Part shown: positions 11,316 to 22,430 of the stretch, one piece after another
How the letters are laid out: each line of letters opens with the position of its first letter
Numbering within the stretch: position 1 is the first letter of the stretch
Origin: Basipetospora chlamydospora
Lineage: Eukaryota; Ascomycota; Sordariomycetes; Microascales
Assembly: GCA_001599675.1 (NCBI GenBank)
Contig: BCHP01000001.1
Span: 6,809,032 to 6,873,031 of the forward strand
Direction of reading: 5' to 3'
Length of the DNA: 64,000 nucleotides
The notes under the pieces: generated by a model
Told to the model about the DNA's origin: nothing
Databases searched by the model: none
What the model saw: only the letters and a program-made list of their open reading frames with translations
Made by a program: the position numbers and the translations under genes

Positions 11316-13715
11316 GATTGAGACCTTCCCGAGTTCCTGTCGACAGCGACCAGTTGTTTGTTAGCAACACCGCTGTGGAAGTCAAGACCGGGGAGCGACA
11401 CGGAATCATGGGTCACTTACAGATGGCGTGTGCTTGAGTGATTCAAGAGACACAGTGAGAGGCTTTCCTTTCTCCTATTCCGAGAATCACCGTCTTAGAG
11501 TGTGTGAGCGACGATATAAAACAAACAGATGGAGAAGGGACCGAGAGGGGAGACGGAGAGTCAAAAGAGGTGGAGAAGTAATGGAGACGGAAAAAAAGGT
11601 GAGGAGAACGACAAGAAAAGGAAGCAGTAGTACTCACAGGGCTGATGGTCGATTCGACAAGAATACTTCTCAAGTTACGTCTCCCGAGGGCCGAAGTTCC
11701 TGGCTCAGGTATGTCAGTGGCCTTGCACGAGAACGAGAGGAGGCTTGGGACATACTGTCACGAAGATACGATGATGTTCTTCTCTTGACCAAATCTCATG
11801 CGTAACTAAATGTTCTTGCTACTGCTGACGGAAATGAGAGGGATAAGCTAGTCCTCAAGATGAATATGTTAGACGCAAGGTCAGTGGCGGGAGAGGGCGG
11901 TTGGGGTTGATAGGGGGGACTTCTAACCGGTGAAGAACTCGTAGATGCTTGCGTTTCTCAACGATGTAGAGTTCAAGGGAAAAAGTAATGGGTGTATCCT
12001 GCTGGGAAATAGGCCGATGGTGCCTTTGAAAAGGTCGAACCTGGTCAGTTGCTCTGATGAGGAGCGAAGGAAGGAAGATGAACCTGATGAGTACTCACCG
12101 CGTGTTTGACACAGAAAGAATACAGTCGTGCCGAGGCTTTCAGAAGGCCGCGAAAACGTTCTGAATTGAGGGTCTGGTTGGAAAAAGATGAGGGCAGTGT
12201 GCTGTGGTATGTTCTGTGACGTGAAGGGGGTGTCAGGACATGAGCCTGGGAAAGGGGAGGATGAAAACATGGTGCTCTGGGCGAAGCTTCACTTGAAGCT
12301 GAGAGGGAGTGGAACGAACGAACGCGATGGGGGACTCTGTTCCAGAGAACCAGAATCTCTTGGAGCTTGGGAGTAGGATGTAAAGGTAACAGAGCGCAAT
12401 GTCTCTATGGGCTGGTATGTATGGGAAGGGGTAGAGTAGAATGTGAAAGGGATCTTGAGGAGTTTGCAGTTTTTTTGCCTCAAGGTTGATGTTTGGGAGA
12501 TGAGAGAAGAGGGAAAGAGATTTTCGAGGCCCGAGAATACTTGGAGGGTTTTATAGACAAGGAAGCAGGGGTGATTTGTGCGAGCACCCACACACGTGAT
12601 GGGTATAGCGTGCTCAGGGACGAAAAAAAAAGGGAAGAGAGGGCAAGTGCTGGGGGATGGGCACTAGGAGGGTACCGAGCAACTTGCTTGGATGTGGAAG
12701 AAACGGGGAACTGACTAGGTGATCTTGACAGATGTTGCTGTATTTATCACGGCAGGTGAAGGGGAAAGGCCTGGTGAGGAAGTTGAAGCCTTCACTCGGA
12801 CTCTGGATGCGTTGAAGTGCAGATCTGAAGGGGGAGAGGGGGACGTTGGAGGACGAGGAAGAGGTGCCTTGCTGGGTTGACAACACGCACAACTTGAATA
12901 TTTCCCAAGCCCTAGACCACGTCACTGCTCCTTCTTCTTCTGAATCGAAGCTCAAGGAAGAGTAATACGCGTCACATCAATCACAGGAGAGGGTGGATTC
13001 ATACACAGACCGCCCTTCCTCTGTTTTCCTCGCTCCTTCGGATAACATTATCATTCCCACTGCGAGTTTTCATCTTGTTTGCTTTAGATGACGACTCGAG
13101 CCTCCTGCTTGGAGTATCGTATGTACTACATGTTCGGCATCACCCCAGATGACTCCTCCAAGCGAACCTAGTTTGTATCTCGGTGATTCTCGTCGTTTAC
13201 AATCCCACTCTCACCTGGCTATGACGAAGAAATTGCCTTGGGAATACTGTATTGGGAACCCTCAAAAACCCTCGATATGTTTTGACGCGCGTCGAGTACG
13301 AGTCGCGTTTCGATATTCTCCCATGTTTATGTGTTTTTTGCACCTTCCCGGGTTCAAAGCGGAGTGAACGGAGGTGCCAGTCCCGGGTGTAGTTGAACCT
13401 CCGTGTGTTTTGGTGAATCAAAGGCCGGCCGGCGCCGGCACCCCCGCTCCGAAAGGCGCACCAATCAGCGTTAAGCCTGGCTAAATACAACAAAGCCACC
13501 CCCTCTTCCTAGTGTTCCTGTTCCTTTCTTCCCCTCACCCGCTTATAAATAAATGTCAGTGGGCCGTCTATTTATCCATTTATTAGGTACTTCTCCTCAC
13601 ATCCTCTGCACAGGCAGCACAGCCATCAAAACATAGAAAGTGTGACCTCTTTGTTGATTATTTGTCCCTTTGAACCCGATAGAAAGGAATCCTCTCCATC
13701 TGCAAATCCGCAAAC
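11316..13715. other. Long shared upstream region of the SRA and GH43 genes
   Basis: A 2.4-kb divergent promoter region. The half nearest the SRA gene is purine-rich on the plus strand (pyrimidine-rich in SRA orientation) and may contain a long 5' UTR. Several open frames occur but none has a recognisable product. Regulatory-looking elements near the GH43 gene are listed separately. Confidence 0.5.
13442..13553 (+). promoter_or_regulatory. GH43 promoter elements: CreA-like, CCAAT, XlnR-type GGCTAAA, TATA
   Basis: Within 275 bp of the GH43 start codon there are four elements in order. A CreA-type core on the minus strand reads CCCCGC (13442-13447). A CCAAT box follows at 13461-13465, then GGCTAAA at 13479-13485 and a TATAAATAAA box at 13544-13553. 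GGCTAAA is the core site of XlnR/XYR1, the activator of xylan-degrading genes, and CreA mediates glucose repression. The motifs are seen directly; their function is inferred from the downstream beta-xylosidase gene. Confidence 0.6.
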
Positions 13716-15356
13716 ATGCCCAAAGTCCGAAACCCCATCCTCCCCGGCTTCAATGCCGACCCCTCCATCGTCAGGGTCGGCGACGACTACTACATCGCCA
13801 CCTCCACCTTTGAGTGGTTCCCCGGCGTCCAGATCCACCACTCCAAGGACCTCGCCAACTGGGAGCTCGTCACCCGGCCGCTAGACCGCAAGAGCCTCCT
13901 CGACATGCGCGGCAACCCGGACAGCTGCGGCATCTGGGCGCCCTGCCTCACGCACGACGGCGAGAGGTTCTGGCTCGTCTACACCGACGTCAAGCGCAAG
14001 GACGGCTCCTACAAGGACAGCCACAACTACATCACCAGCGCCCCCGCCATCGAGGGCCCCTGGTCTGACCCCTTCTACGTCAACTCGTCCGGCTTCGACC
14101 CGTCGCTCTTCCACGACGAGGACGGGAAGAAGTGGTTCGTGAACATGCTCTGGGACCACCGCGGCCGCCCCAGGACCTTTGCGGGTATCGTGCTGCAGGA
14201 GTGGGACCCCAAGGCGGGCAAGCTCGTCGGCCCCAAGAAGAACATCTTCCCGGGGACGGTGCTCGACCTTGTCGAGGCGCCGCACATGTACAAGCGCAAT
14301 GGCTGGTACTACCTCCTCACCGCCGAGGGCGGCACGGGGTACGAGCACGCCTGCACGTTCGCCCGCTCCCGCGACATCTGGGGCCCCTACGAGACGCACC
14401 CGCAGAACCCCATCCTGAGCTCCACGCACGCCCCCTTCGCCGCCCTCCAGCGCGCCGGCCACGGCGACATCGTGGACACGCCCGACGGCCGGACGTACCT
14501 CGTCCACCTGACGGGCCGCCCCATCACCCAGAAGCGCCGCTGCGTGCTCGGCCGCGAGACGGGCATCCAGGAGGCGTACTGGGGCGACGACGACTGGCTC
14601 TACGTCAAGGGCGGGCCCGTGCCCTCGCTGTGGGTCGACGTCCCCGGCACGCGCGACGATTCCAAGTACTGGGCCGAGCAGCGGTACACCTTCGACCAGG
14701 GCGCGCTGCACAAGGACTTCCAGTGGCTGAGGACGCCCGAGCCGGAGCGCATCTTCCGGTGCACCGACGACGGGAAGCTCACGCTGTACGGCCGGGAGGC
14801 CATCGGGTCGTGGTTCGAGCAGTCGCTGGTGGCGCGCAGGCAGACGCACTTCTCGTACGACGCCGAGACGGTCATCGACTTCCGCCCCACCGACGAGCGG
14901 GAGTTTGCGGGGCTGACGGCCTACTACTGCCGGTACAACTTCTTCTACCTCACCGTGTCGGCGCACTCCGACGGCCAGCGCGAGATCCTCATCCAGAGCT
15001 CCGAGGCCTCGTACCCCGAGGGCAAGCTCGAGAAGCCCTTCCCCGAGCCCGTGACGATCCCCAACGAGGGCAAGGTGAAGCTCGCGCTGAAGATCCGCGG
15101 CGACGAGCTGCAGTTCTACTACGCCATGGACGGCGAGGAGCTCAAGAAGGTCGGCCCCGTCTTCGACGCCTCCATCGTCTCGGACGAGTGCGGCGGGCAC
15201 CAGGCCCACGGGAGCTTCACGGGCGCGTTTGTGGGCGTCGCGTGCTCGGATTTGAACGGGACTGTCAGGGAGGCCAAGGTGGACTACTTTGTGTACACGC
15301 CGGTGAAGCACGAGAGCGATCGATATGATGTTTCCTCCGGCATCGCCTTGGTCTGA
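13716..15356 (+). CDS. GH43 beta-xylosidase / alpha-L-arabinofuranosidase, intracellular
   Basis: Single-exon gene of 546 aa with no signal peptide, so it probably hydrolyses xylo-oligosaccharides after import. The N-terminal five-bladed propeller begins NPILPGFNADPSIV. The three catalytic acids sit exactly where the bacterial XynB3-type enzymes have them. Asp15 (FNADPS) is the general base, Asp128 (SSGFDPSLF) the pKa modulator and Glu187 (LDLVEAPHMY) the general acid. The C-terminal half (from about residue 330) is the beta-sandwich domain typical of this subfamily (GH43_11-like), which completes the active site. The gene is intact and very GC-rich at third codon positions, which suggests high expression. 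Substrate preference between xylosyl and arabinosyl ends cannot be decided from sequence. Confidence 0.93.
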   Translation: MPKVRNPILPGFNADPSIVRVGDDYYIATSTFEWFPGVQIHHSKDLANWELVTRPLDRKSLLDMRGNPDSCGIWAPCLTHDGERFWLVYTDVKRKDGSYKDSHNYITSAPAIEGPWSDPFYVNSSGFDPSLFHDEDGKKWFVNMLWDHRGRPRTFAGIVLQEWDPKAGKLVGPKKNIFPGTVLDLVEAPHMYKRNGWYYLLTAEGGTGYEHACTFARSRDIWGPYETHPQNPILSSTHAPFAALQRAGHGDIVDTPDGRTYLVHLTGRPITQKRRCVLGRETGIQEAYWGDDDWLYVKGGPVPSLWVDVPGTRDDSKYWAEQRYTFDQGALHKDFQWLRTPEPERIFRCTDDGKLTLYGREAIGSWFEQSLVARRQTHFSYDAETVIDFRPTDEREFAGLTAYYCRYNFFYLTVSAHSDGQREILIQSSEASYPEGKLEKPFPEPVTIPNEGKVKLALKIRGDELQFYYAMDGEELKKVGPVFDASIVSDECGGHQAHGSFTGAFVGVACSDLNGTVREAKVDYFVYTPVKHESDRYDVSSGIALV

Positions 15357-15710
15357 GAGGCTTGATAGTCCGACGATATTTGGCGTATATGGCATTGGCA
15401 TGGACTTGGGGCCCTGGCTCGGTGGGAATAATGACAGGGGTCAGTCTCATTGTGGGATTACAGTCTGTTCCGCTAGGGACTAGTCTCAAAAACATGCGTA
15501 TGTAAAGGATCGACTTTTAAACAACCAATCTATTTGTTCAATCTTATGCCTCCTCGTCCAAGTCCACCCCTACATAGCCGGCTTTCTTCCGATCGCGGGA
15601 TCGGACCTCCACCTTCATTCTGGGTCTACGCGCACGGCAGTGGCGATGCACCTGTAGCTCGGGGGCACCCCGAAAGGGTGTCCACGGTATTCCCTGGTGC
15701 CTTGATTCAA
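15357..15710. other. Short convergent spacer
   Basis: About 350 bp between the 3' ends of the GH43 and RNase genes. No gene or repeat is seen. Confidence 0.5.
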
Positions 15711-16309
15711 TTAGTTCCGACACGAGGTGAAGGCGTTGTTCCGCTGGCCGCTGTGGGTAACAGTGCCGAGGAATGAGCAGCCGCCGCCATTGGTTCCCCT
15801 GTCGAAAACAACCCTGTGATCACCGGGGCTCCCTAGCCAAGGAGGGGAAATAATACGTCAGCATCGAGATCCTCGAACAGGTTTCTCCAGGCCATACCGG
15901 GGTGCGGGAAAACAAGGCGCGAGAGGAGTGACGAGGGAGGTTTGGAGACGGAAACTGGTTCGTGATTTGGTGGTGGTTGATTATTGGGTTGCTCACCTCC
16001 GTTGAAAACACCGCCCGAGACAATGGGGAACTCCTTATGGTCCCCGCCGCCGAAATCAAAGGTGCCTCCGCCGCCGTCGAAGTCGTGCGGGAAGCCGCCA
16101 TCGCCGACGTTCCGGTTCCCCGACGCGAGGCGGCATCCCTCGTTGAAGGCGTCGCTGACTTGGCTGCTCGTGAAGCCGTGGTTTCCGCACGTAGCGGCCT
16201 TGACCTGGCGGGTTTCCAGGTTGGCGTCTGCAGCAGGTGCTGGGACCGCCGTTGTGGATGCGGCAAGGAGGGCGAGGAGGGCGATGGAGCGGAGGTTGGC
16301 CATGGTCAT
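15711..16309 (-). CDS. Secreted guanyl-specific ribonuclease, RNase T1/F1 family
   Basis: Two exons, 15997-16309 and 15711-15832, joined in phase 1 (GGAG|GTGAGC ... CTAG), give 144 aa. Residues 1-22 form a signal peptide (NLRSIALLALLAASTTAVPA), followed by a short propeptide ending near ETR. The mature part has the RNase T1 plan: Cys41 and Cys59, a FPHDF block with His75, KEFPIVSGG with Glu93, SPGDHRVVF with Arg111 and VTHSG with His131, ending in Cys142. These match the T1 catalytic set His40, Glu58, Arg77 and His92. The position of T1 Tyr38 is Phe73 here. A single-ORF view misses exon 2 because the intron reads through for a while. Start 16309 gives MTMANL; the ATG two codons downstream is an alternative. 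The family cuts single-stranded RNA after G outside the cell. Confidence 0.88.
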
Positions 16310-19300
16310 ACTAATATTGGAATATATAGCGAGATGGATGCAGCTCAGCGAGCGGGAGGACTCGAAGGATTGATCAATGATGTTTGAAGGAAAGTACTGT
16401 GTGTCAACCAATACCACAGAAGGAAACGCCTCCAGAAATAAATATTCTTTTTTTTCGGCACCAGATGTTTTGTTTCCTGCCTTTGGCCATGATTTCATCT
16501 TTCAATCTGTTGTCGCCATTATATAATGCTGACTTTCCGCACTTTCCTGCACACTCTCTCCGCCCAACGTCACACTTTCTCATTCTTAAGCCACAAGCGG
16601 CCACATCTCCATCTGAGATCACCCATCCGATCCCGAATCCTGTGTACGGAAACAGGGTACCTCTCCTTTTCCTTGTTTCAAAAGCGATGGTAGATTCGGA
16701 AAGCAATGTCCGACGGAAAAAGAGCTGGGCTACGTCAAGGAGGCGCGGAAGACGCTCCGAGCCCTCGAATCGCACCATCTTCTCCACCGCGCCCCCCTCC
16801 CCAATACACACATACACGCGCACGCGCACAACGGCCGTGAAACGTTTCCACACGATCGCGACTGCTTCCGGTTCCAATCCCGAGGCTAGGCTCAGGGTTG
16901 AGGACGGCTTGAAGGCGCTCGTTGAGATGGTGGGCGGACGCCACCGAGTCGGCAAGAGAGGCCGAGTTCCTCGTGCTCCTACGCAGCACCGAGGCCAAGG
17001 ACTCGGAAAGAAGGGTGGTCCGTACATGATACAGGTGTACGACTATGGTCTGTGGGCTGGCCTTCCGTTGCTTGGGTGGGATGGATCGGCACTTGTGGAA
17101 CATAGGTATGTCCTGCCCCAGCCACATAGTTTCTCTGTCTCCTCGTAGGACCCCACGAGGCCCAGTCTGCGTCACTACCTCGTATCAAGACGACGTTTGG
17201 ATTCCTTCCATCGCCTCCACTGGCTTCGTGGCCACTTCCGATGCCAAGTCAGCCTTTCACACCTGGATATGGGGATCCTATCACCAAGCCGCGAGTGACA
17301 TGGGTACCGTGTCGTACAGTCCAGGTCGCGGAGGAGGTGGGCGTTCTTAGTTCTACCCTTCGTGATAGAATTTCAACAGCGGACCTTGATGATGCTAGAA
17401 TGAGGGAGCCACTGAATTCGTCTCCCCTACTCGACTGGTATCTGGGCCTAATGATAACTCTGTGATTTGCTCCTTCTGCCACGGTGTTCCAGTGCCATGT
17501 TCCGTCTTCAGTTGTCCAGCAGAGTGATAAGATCTTCTTCCCTTTCTCCCCCTGGGCTCCCCTTCTGTTGGCTTCCTTGAGCCGCTCCTTTCCAAGCCTC
17601 GCTCGCATGCCACTGTTGCACATTCCTGAGTAAATCTTGGCGCCTCTGAAAATCCGGCGTAATCCCCGCGGGGTCGATGTAGTAGCACTCCGAGCTTCCA
17701 TCCCGCCCGGAGTGTGTGATTCCTCCGCAGCCGTCACGCAGCGGGTACTCTCGGCCCGTGTCGCCGCCCACGACGTCCGCTGCTCTGTCCGCGGCGGGGG
17801 CTCACTAGGGCTTCCCGGTGCGAGGTTGCGTCGACTTCGTCGGTTTCCACAAGGGCATGGAGCTGTTGGAACACTTTCTGGGAGTTCCGACTGTCCATCT
17901 CAATCAGGATGGAGTGCGGGACTGCGTGGCTCTTTTCAATGGACAGTAGGAGACTTTGCGGAAAAAGACATCGAGATATGCCTCGAGGAGAGACCGCCAG
18001 ATATACTCGCAATCGGACAGCATTACTTTGGTTGATGTAAGAACCCCCTTTCATATCGACCGAACATCGAGAACTTCCGGCGGCATGGTGGCTGATGACA
18101 AGGATGACACGGCCGACATCGTGACTGATAGTCTCGGCCGGTGATGTTGACGAAAGTTGTCACGAGAAAACAAGGATTCAGATCTCCATGGGCAAATTGA
18201 AGTGAGAAAGATGATGGTATTCCGTATTGAACCGCCCCATCACCACTGTCGATGTCCCCGGATCCCCTGGCACGAAATTGATCCATTTTAAAGCAATACC
18301 GTAGGTGGTGTACTTAATGGTCTGTAATCACGACTTGATGCACCGGCAGCGGGGGGATTGCTAGCCAACTGATGAGATGTTTTGATCTTGCACCAGAGCG
18401 AAAACAGCTTCTCCCGCTCCTCTACATGTAGGACGAAGACGTGACTCTTCTAAAACCCACCCGCTAAGATCAAGATATACCCTATCTCGTAACCGAATTC
18501 CTTCACAATAGGGCAAGGCACCATAATTCACCCCAGGGTACTCTGTGCCACCAGAAGTTTGTCTTCCTTTATAGGCCACCTCTATTATAGGACGGGTAGT
18601 CAGATTGAGATGCTCGAGCATCAGCTCCCTTATCCTCTGCACCAAGTCCACCCTGTCGGTTATTCCGTTACCCAAAGGCTCGAAAAGCGTACCGCACAGC
18701 AGCCATTCAGGGAGGTTGGCACAGTCCCAGCGACACTCCAATAATTGGCTCATTATGTTTTATCTAGCCCCTTGTTCTCACTCCTGTTACGTAGCCTGAC
18801 CTCATCAGGCGCCCTGGCAATCAATCGCAGGCCGTACATATACGGGTCCGGCCGGTTGTGTCCCTGCTCATTCTTCTAGTCCCATCTTCGGACTTCTGGA
18901 GGGATTGAAACCACCCCGCGCCAACTAGACCCTCGGCCATGGAGGGACGGGTAGGGCGCCTCTTCAGCGGTCATCCGCCCAACCGTTGGGGGAATATCGC
19001 GATTGAGCCAGCCATGACAAACCAAATGTGCACCGCTTCAAACCATCGTTAGACCCGGCGATGGTGAGATGGCGATTCTCGAGTTTGCGTGGATCCATTG
19101 TGCATGCACATCACCCGCCGCCCAATGAATTTCAGCCATGGTGGGCCGCCTCCCTCGGCTTTGCCAACTTCATCGCAGGACATCGGTTTCGTGCCCTCAG
19201 ATCAAATCATTCCACTCCGATTACTTCCATGTCACGAAAAACAACACTCCCCGACAAGAGATGAGCCGGCGCTCTCTCCAAAGCTTCGCACATCTCGCCA

Positions 19301-19391
19301 GGGCGCCTCCCTACTTCCCTTGTCGCTTTGCCCCTACAACGCGTCAGAATTTACCGTCGCGCGGACATCACCTCTCCAATTCTGCATCGTG
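16310..19391. other. Degraded 3-kb region without an intact gene
   Basis: Coding-like fragments occur but none can be joined into a gene. On the plus strand, 16690-17150 shows lysine/arginine-rich fragments in shifting frames. On the minus strand, 17510-17770 encodes a fragment with CGGITHSG and ECYYIDPAG, and 18361-18753 encodes 130 residues of plausible but unidentified protein. Around 18180-18240 on the minus strand there is an HGDLNP motif like that of aminoglycoside-phosphotransferase-type kinases, with no supporting second motif. The picture fits old, decayed genes. Confidence 0.4.
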
Positions 19392-21013
19392 ATGGACAGG
19401 CCGAGCAGCCGACCATCGAGCTCGACGACTTCGCCTCGCCAAGGGGTTTCTTCCATGGCGAACGAACCGCCCGCCTCTCCGAATCACGACAGCGCCGACG
19501 TGGCCCCTATCCCCACGGCGGACAAGCGACCTCCTCCGCCGGTGCCAATTGATGCAGAGCCGTCGCAGACCCCGCAAGGGCCACCGAGCCCCTCGCGCGC
19601 CGTTTCATTGCACGATGCATCCCGCTCCCTCGAGCCGCCCACCCCTCCCAGCGACCAGCTCGACCCTGAGGCCACCATCTCTGAGCCCGCCGCCCCTGCA
19701 GACACTGAGGAGGGAAGCGATCAATACAGGCCTGGGGGCTTCCACCCCGTGTACATCGGCGACGTGTACAACGGGAAGTATAAGGTCTTGAACAAGATCG
19801 GATATGGGGCGTATTCAACCGTATGGCTCGTCGAGAACTTAAAACCCTGGTAACTACCGCTGCCCTCCAACCTCATCAGATCCTAGCCGCCCTCGCTAAT
19901 ATCCAATTGCGGCACAGTCCCGATGACAAGACGTCTTATCTGGCGCTCAAAGTCCTTAGTGGCGAGTGCTACGGTGGTGAGAAGGACACGTTCGAGCTAG
20001 AGATCTTACGGCATCTTCGCGGCGGGGACCGTGAGCAGCTAGGCTATGCCTATGTCTGCCACCTGGTCGATGACTTCGAGCACGAAGGTCCTAATGGGAA
20101 GCACGTGTGCCTCGTCTTCGAGCTTATGGGGGAGACACTTGGCGGGTTTGGCGTGTGGTACAAGGAGTGTCAACTTCCGTACTTTGTAATGAGGCGGTTC
20201 ACCATCCAGCTCATCCTCGCGTTGGACTTTGCCCATGAGCACAATGTTATCCACACGGGTAAGGTCTTTATGAATGGGAGGATACTACTATGTATAGCGG
20301 CTAACCTCGCGGTGCGTATAGACCTCAAGCCGAACGACATCTTCGTCAAGTTCCGCGACTACTCCCAGATTAAATCCGGGTACCTCGCCAAGGAGCCTAT
20401 CCCTAAACAAGACAAGAGAGAGGCACGGTACACAGTCATACCCTCCCGTCCTCTCATCAACTACTACTTCTCTAAGGAGACGGACTGGGACAACTTTGAC
20501 CAGTTTGACATCGCGCTCGGGGATTGGGGCGTGTCGAGTTGGATCGACAACCACCTCACAGAGAAGATACAGCCTGTCGCCCTCCGCGCCCCAGAGGTGC
20601 TTATCGGCGCACCGTGGAATGAGAAGGCCGACTGGTGGAGCCTGGGCGCCGTGGTCCTGGAGGTGTACCGCGCTATGCGGATGTTCGACGGCAGGGGGCC
20701 GGACGGGCAATACTCTCTGAAGCAGCATTTGAGGGAGATTGTCGACCTATTTGGGCCATTCCCCAAGGAACTTCTGGAGAAGGGCAATCAGGAGATTGTG
20801 GCTGAAATGTTCGATGACGAGGGACGGATCAAGGATGCGGCCCCTTTGGAGAGGAAAGGACTTGCGTCGGATTTGTTTATGCCGAATATGGTCCAGGAGT
20901 GGAGGGAAGACTTCGCCGACTGGCTGAGGGGCGTTATGAAGATCAATCCTGAGGAGAGGATGTCTGCTATCGAGATACTACAACATACCTGGGTGGACGC
21001 AATGAAGAAGTAG
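19392..21013 (+). CDS. SRPK-type serine/threonine protein kinase
   Basis: Three exons, 19392-19849, 19918-20258 and 20322-21013, encode 496 aa. Both introns are short, with GCTAAC/GCTAAT branch sites. Residues 1 to about 115 are Ser/Pro-rich and disordered. The kinase domain follows: Gly loop IGYGAYSTVW, ATP lysine in YLALKVL (Lys164), catalytic loop HTDLKPND (Asp267), DWG in place of DFG (Asp334), then VALRAPEVLIG and ADWWSLGAVVLEVY. The split catalytic core, the HTD form of HRD and the APEVLIG block identify the SRPK/SR-protein kinase group, which phosphorylates splicing factors and is expanded in filamentous fungi. The Asn expected after DLKPx is Asp272, with Asn one position early (see findings), so activity is uncertain. 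Start 19392 (MDRPSSRP) was chosen because upstream in-frame sequence is not protein-like. Confidence 0.87.
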
Positions 21014-22430
21014 CCTGTGGTCGCGTAAGCAAAAAGTGGAAAGATATGGTCACTCCTTGTTCTTGCTTCTCGATCTCCAGGCCTAAAAGAAATCTACTGG
21101 AGCTCTACCTCAGATATCCTCGAAGAACCAACGGCACTTTTCATCCTCGCTCTCAGAAGCCCTGGGAAGTCACCCTCCATTCCTACATGCATCGACTTGT
21201 CCCCCTTCTTCACAGCGCACCTTGGCAGCGAAGTTAACCTTGTAGTTGCGGCCGATGAATGTGCCAGCCGCGCGGTTACGGGAGCCTGTCTTTCCCGTTC
21301 TTCTCGAGGAAGGTCTATCGGTCAGCGTAGTTGTCCCTCATATAGGGGAAGAACATGAGTTGGCCGTCGAGGACGGCGATGACCTGGTTGTCACCGTTGT
21401 GGCCGGTGATGTAGGTCTTTCCCGCCTTGGGAATCGAGCCGAACTTGGGCGATCGCTCATGGCTGGCGACGAGAGTGGTGTTGGAGCGGGCGTCGGTGCT
21501 GCACTTGGGGGTTGAAACGGCCTGGGTCTTTTTTTGGACCTTAGAATCGACGTTGGTGGCTTCAGCGACCGCTTTCTGCTGCTCTGGCTCCCACGCGAAG
21601 CAAGCATCCGCATAGTCCGTTTGGGCCGTTGAAGTCTTTAATGTCGGGAGGGCCGAACGGGTCCCAGTCCTCGGAGTCGCCAGGGAGGTAGGGGGCGTCG
21701 TAGTAGTCGTAACTGCCCTCGTTATCATCACTGCGAGCGCCGTGTCCAGGATCATTTCCAGCGGGGTCGTCGTCCACACTGGGCAGCCCACGCCATGGGA
21801 GCTTGCCGGTAGGACTCAATCGCAGGAGATGATGATACGCGGCCATGGCCACGGTCGAGACAACATTGACGGCGCCGGGATCCGGTGTCCGGTGTCTTGT
21901 CACCTAGCATCTCCCGATCGCGAGCTACTTGGTATCTACTGCGAATTGCACCTTGCGGAGACGACCGGGACAAGATGAAATCGAGGAGCTGAGGTCGCCC
22001 GCCTCCCTTGCATTGTCAATGAAAAATGATACCAAGACGGGGAAGGATTGTCCAATTCCAAGCATGCCACCATGCACGATGATAACATTGGCCGTTGCTC
22101 GTTGCTAAATACGGGTGCACTGCCACGAGTCGGCCGCGAGTTCGACCGTCTGACAGAATGGCCCAGTGCCATTCAATCTATGCGTTGGTGCCATTGATGC
22201 CGCCAAGTCTTGACTAGACCTACATCCGGGCTGATGTAAGGCCGAAAATGGCCATGGTTGCAGTCATGGCGGGTTGGCAAGGCTCTAGGCGTCACATTCT
22301 ATATTTCCACATCCACTGCTGCCAAGGCCAAGGCTTGGGCTCGCCCATATATAGCGATGTCGCCAGGCTGTTCCGCGATGGGAATGTTCTAGTGGTGTCA
22401 AACCATCCTGACTCCGCATGACCTTTCACA
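21014..22430. other. Intergenic region with a possible relic
   Basis: About 1.4 kb. It holds the minus-strand relic at 21315-21903 described separately; outside that, no gene or repeat is seen. Confidence 0.4.
21315..21903 (-). pseudogene. Hypothetical protein fragment split by a frame change
   Basis: Two minus-strand frames carry protein-like sequence. The upstream frame (21903 to about 21610) is Asp/Pro/Tyr-rich (GSYDYYDAPYLPGDSEDWD). The downstream frame (about 21650 to 21315) continues with EPEQQKAVAEATNVDSK and ends FFPYMRDNYADR. They meet near 21615 without usable splice sites, which suggests a one-base frameshift. No family is recognised, and it could instead be a multi-exon gene that I cannot resolve. 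Confidence 0.3.

Noticed and set aside
13881..15401. Long minus-strand open frame opposite the GH43 gene
   Set aside because: It is a shadow of a high-GC coding sequence; the plus-strand product is an unmistakable GH43 enzyme.
18023..18286. HGDLNP motif suggesting an aminoglycoside-phosphotransferase-type kinase
   Set aside because: Only one short motif matches; the downstream IDWE-type metal site and the N-lobe are missing, so a gene call is not justified.
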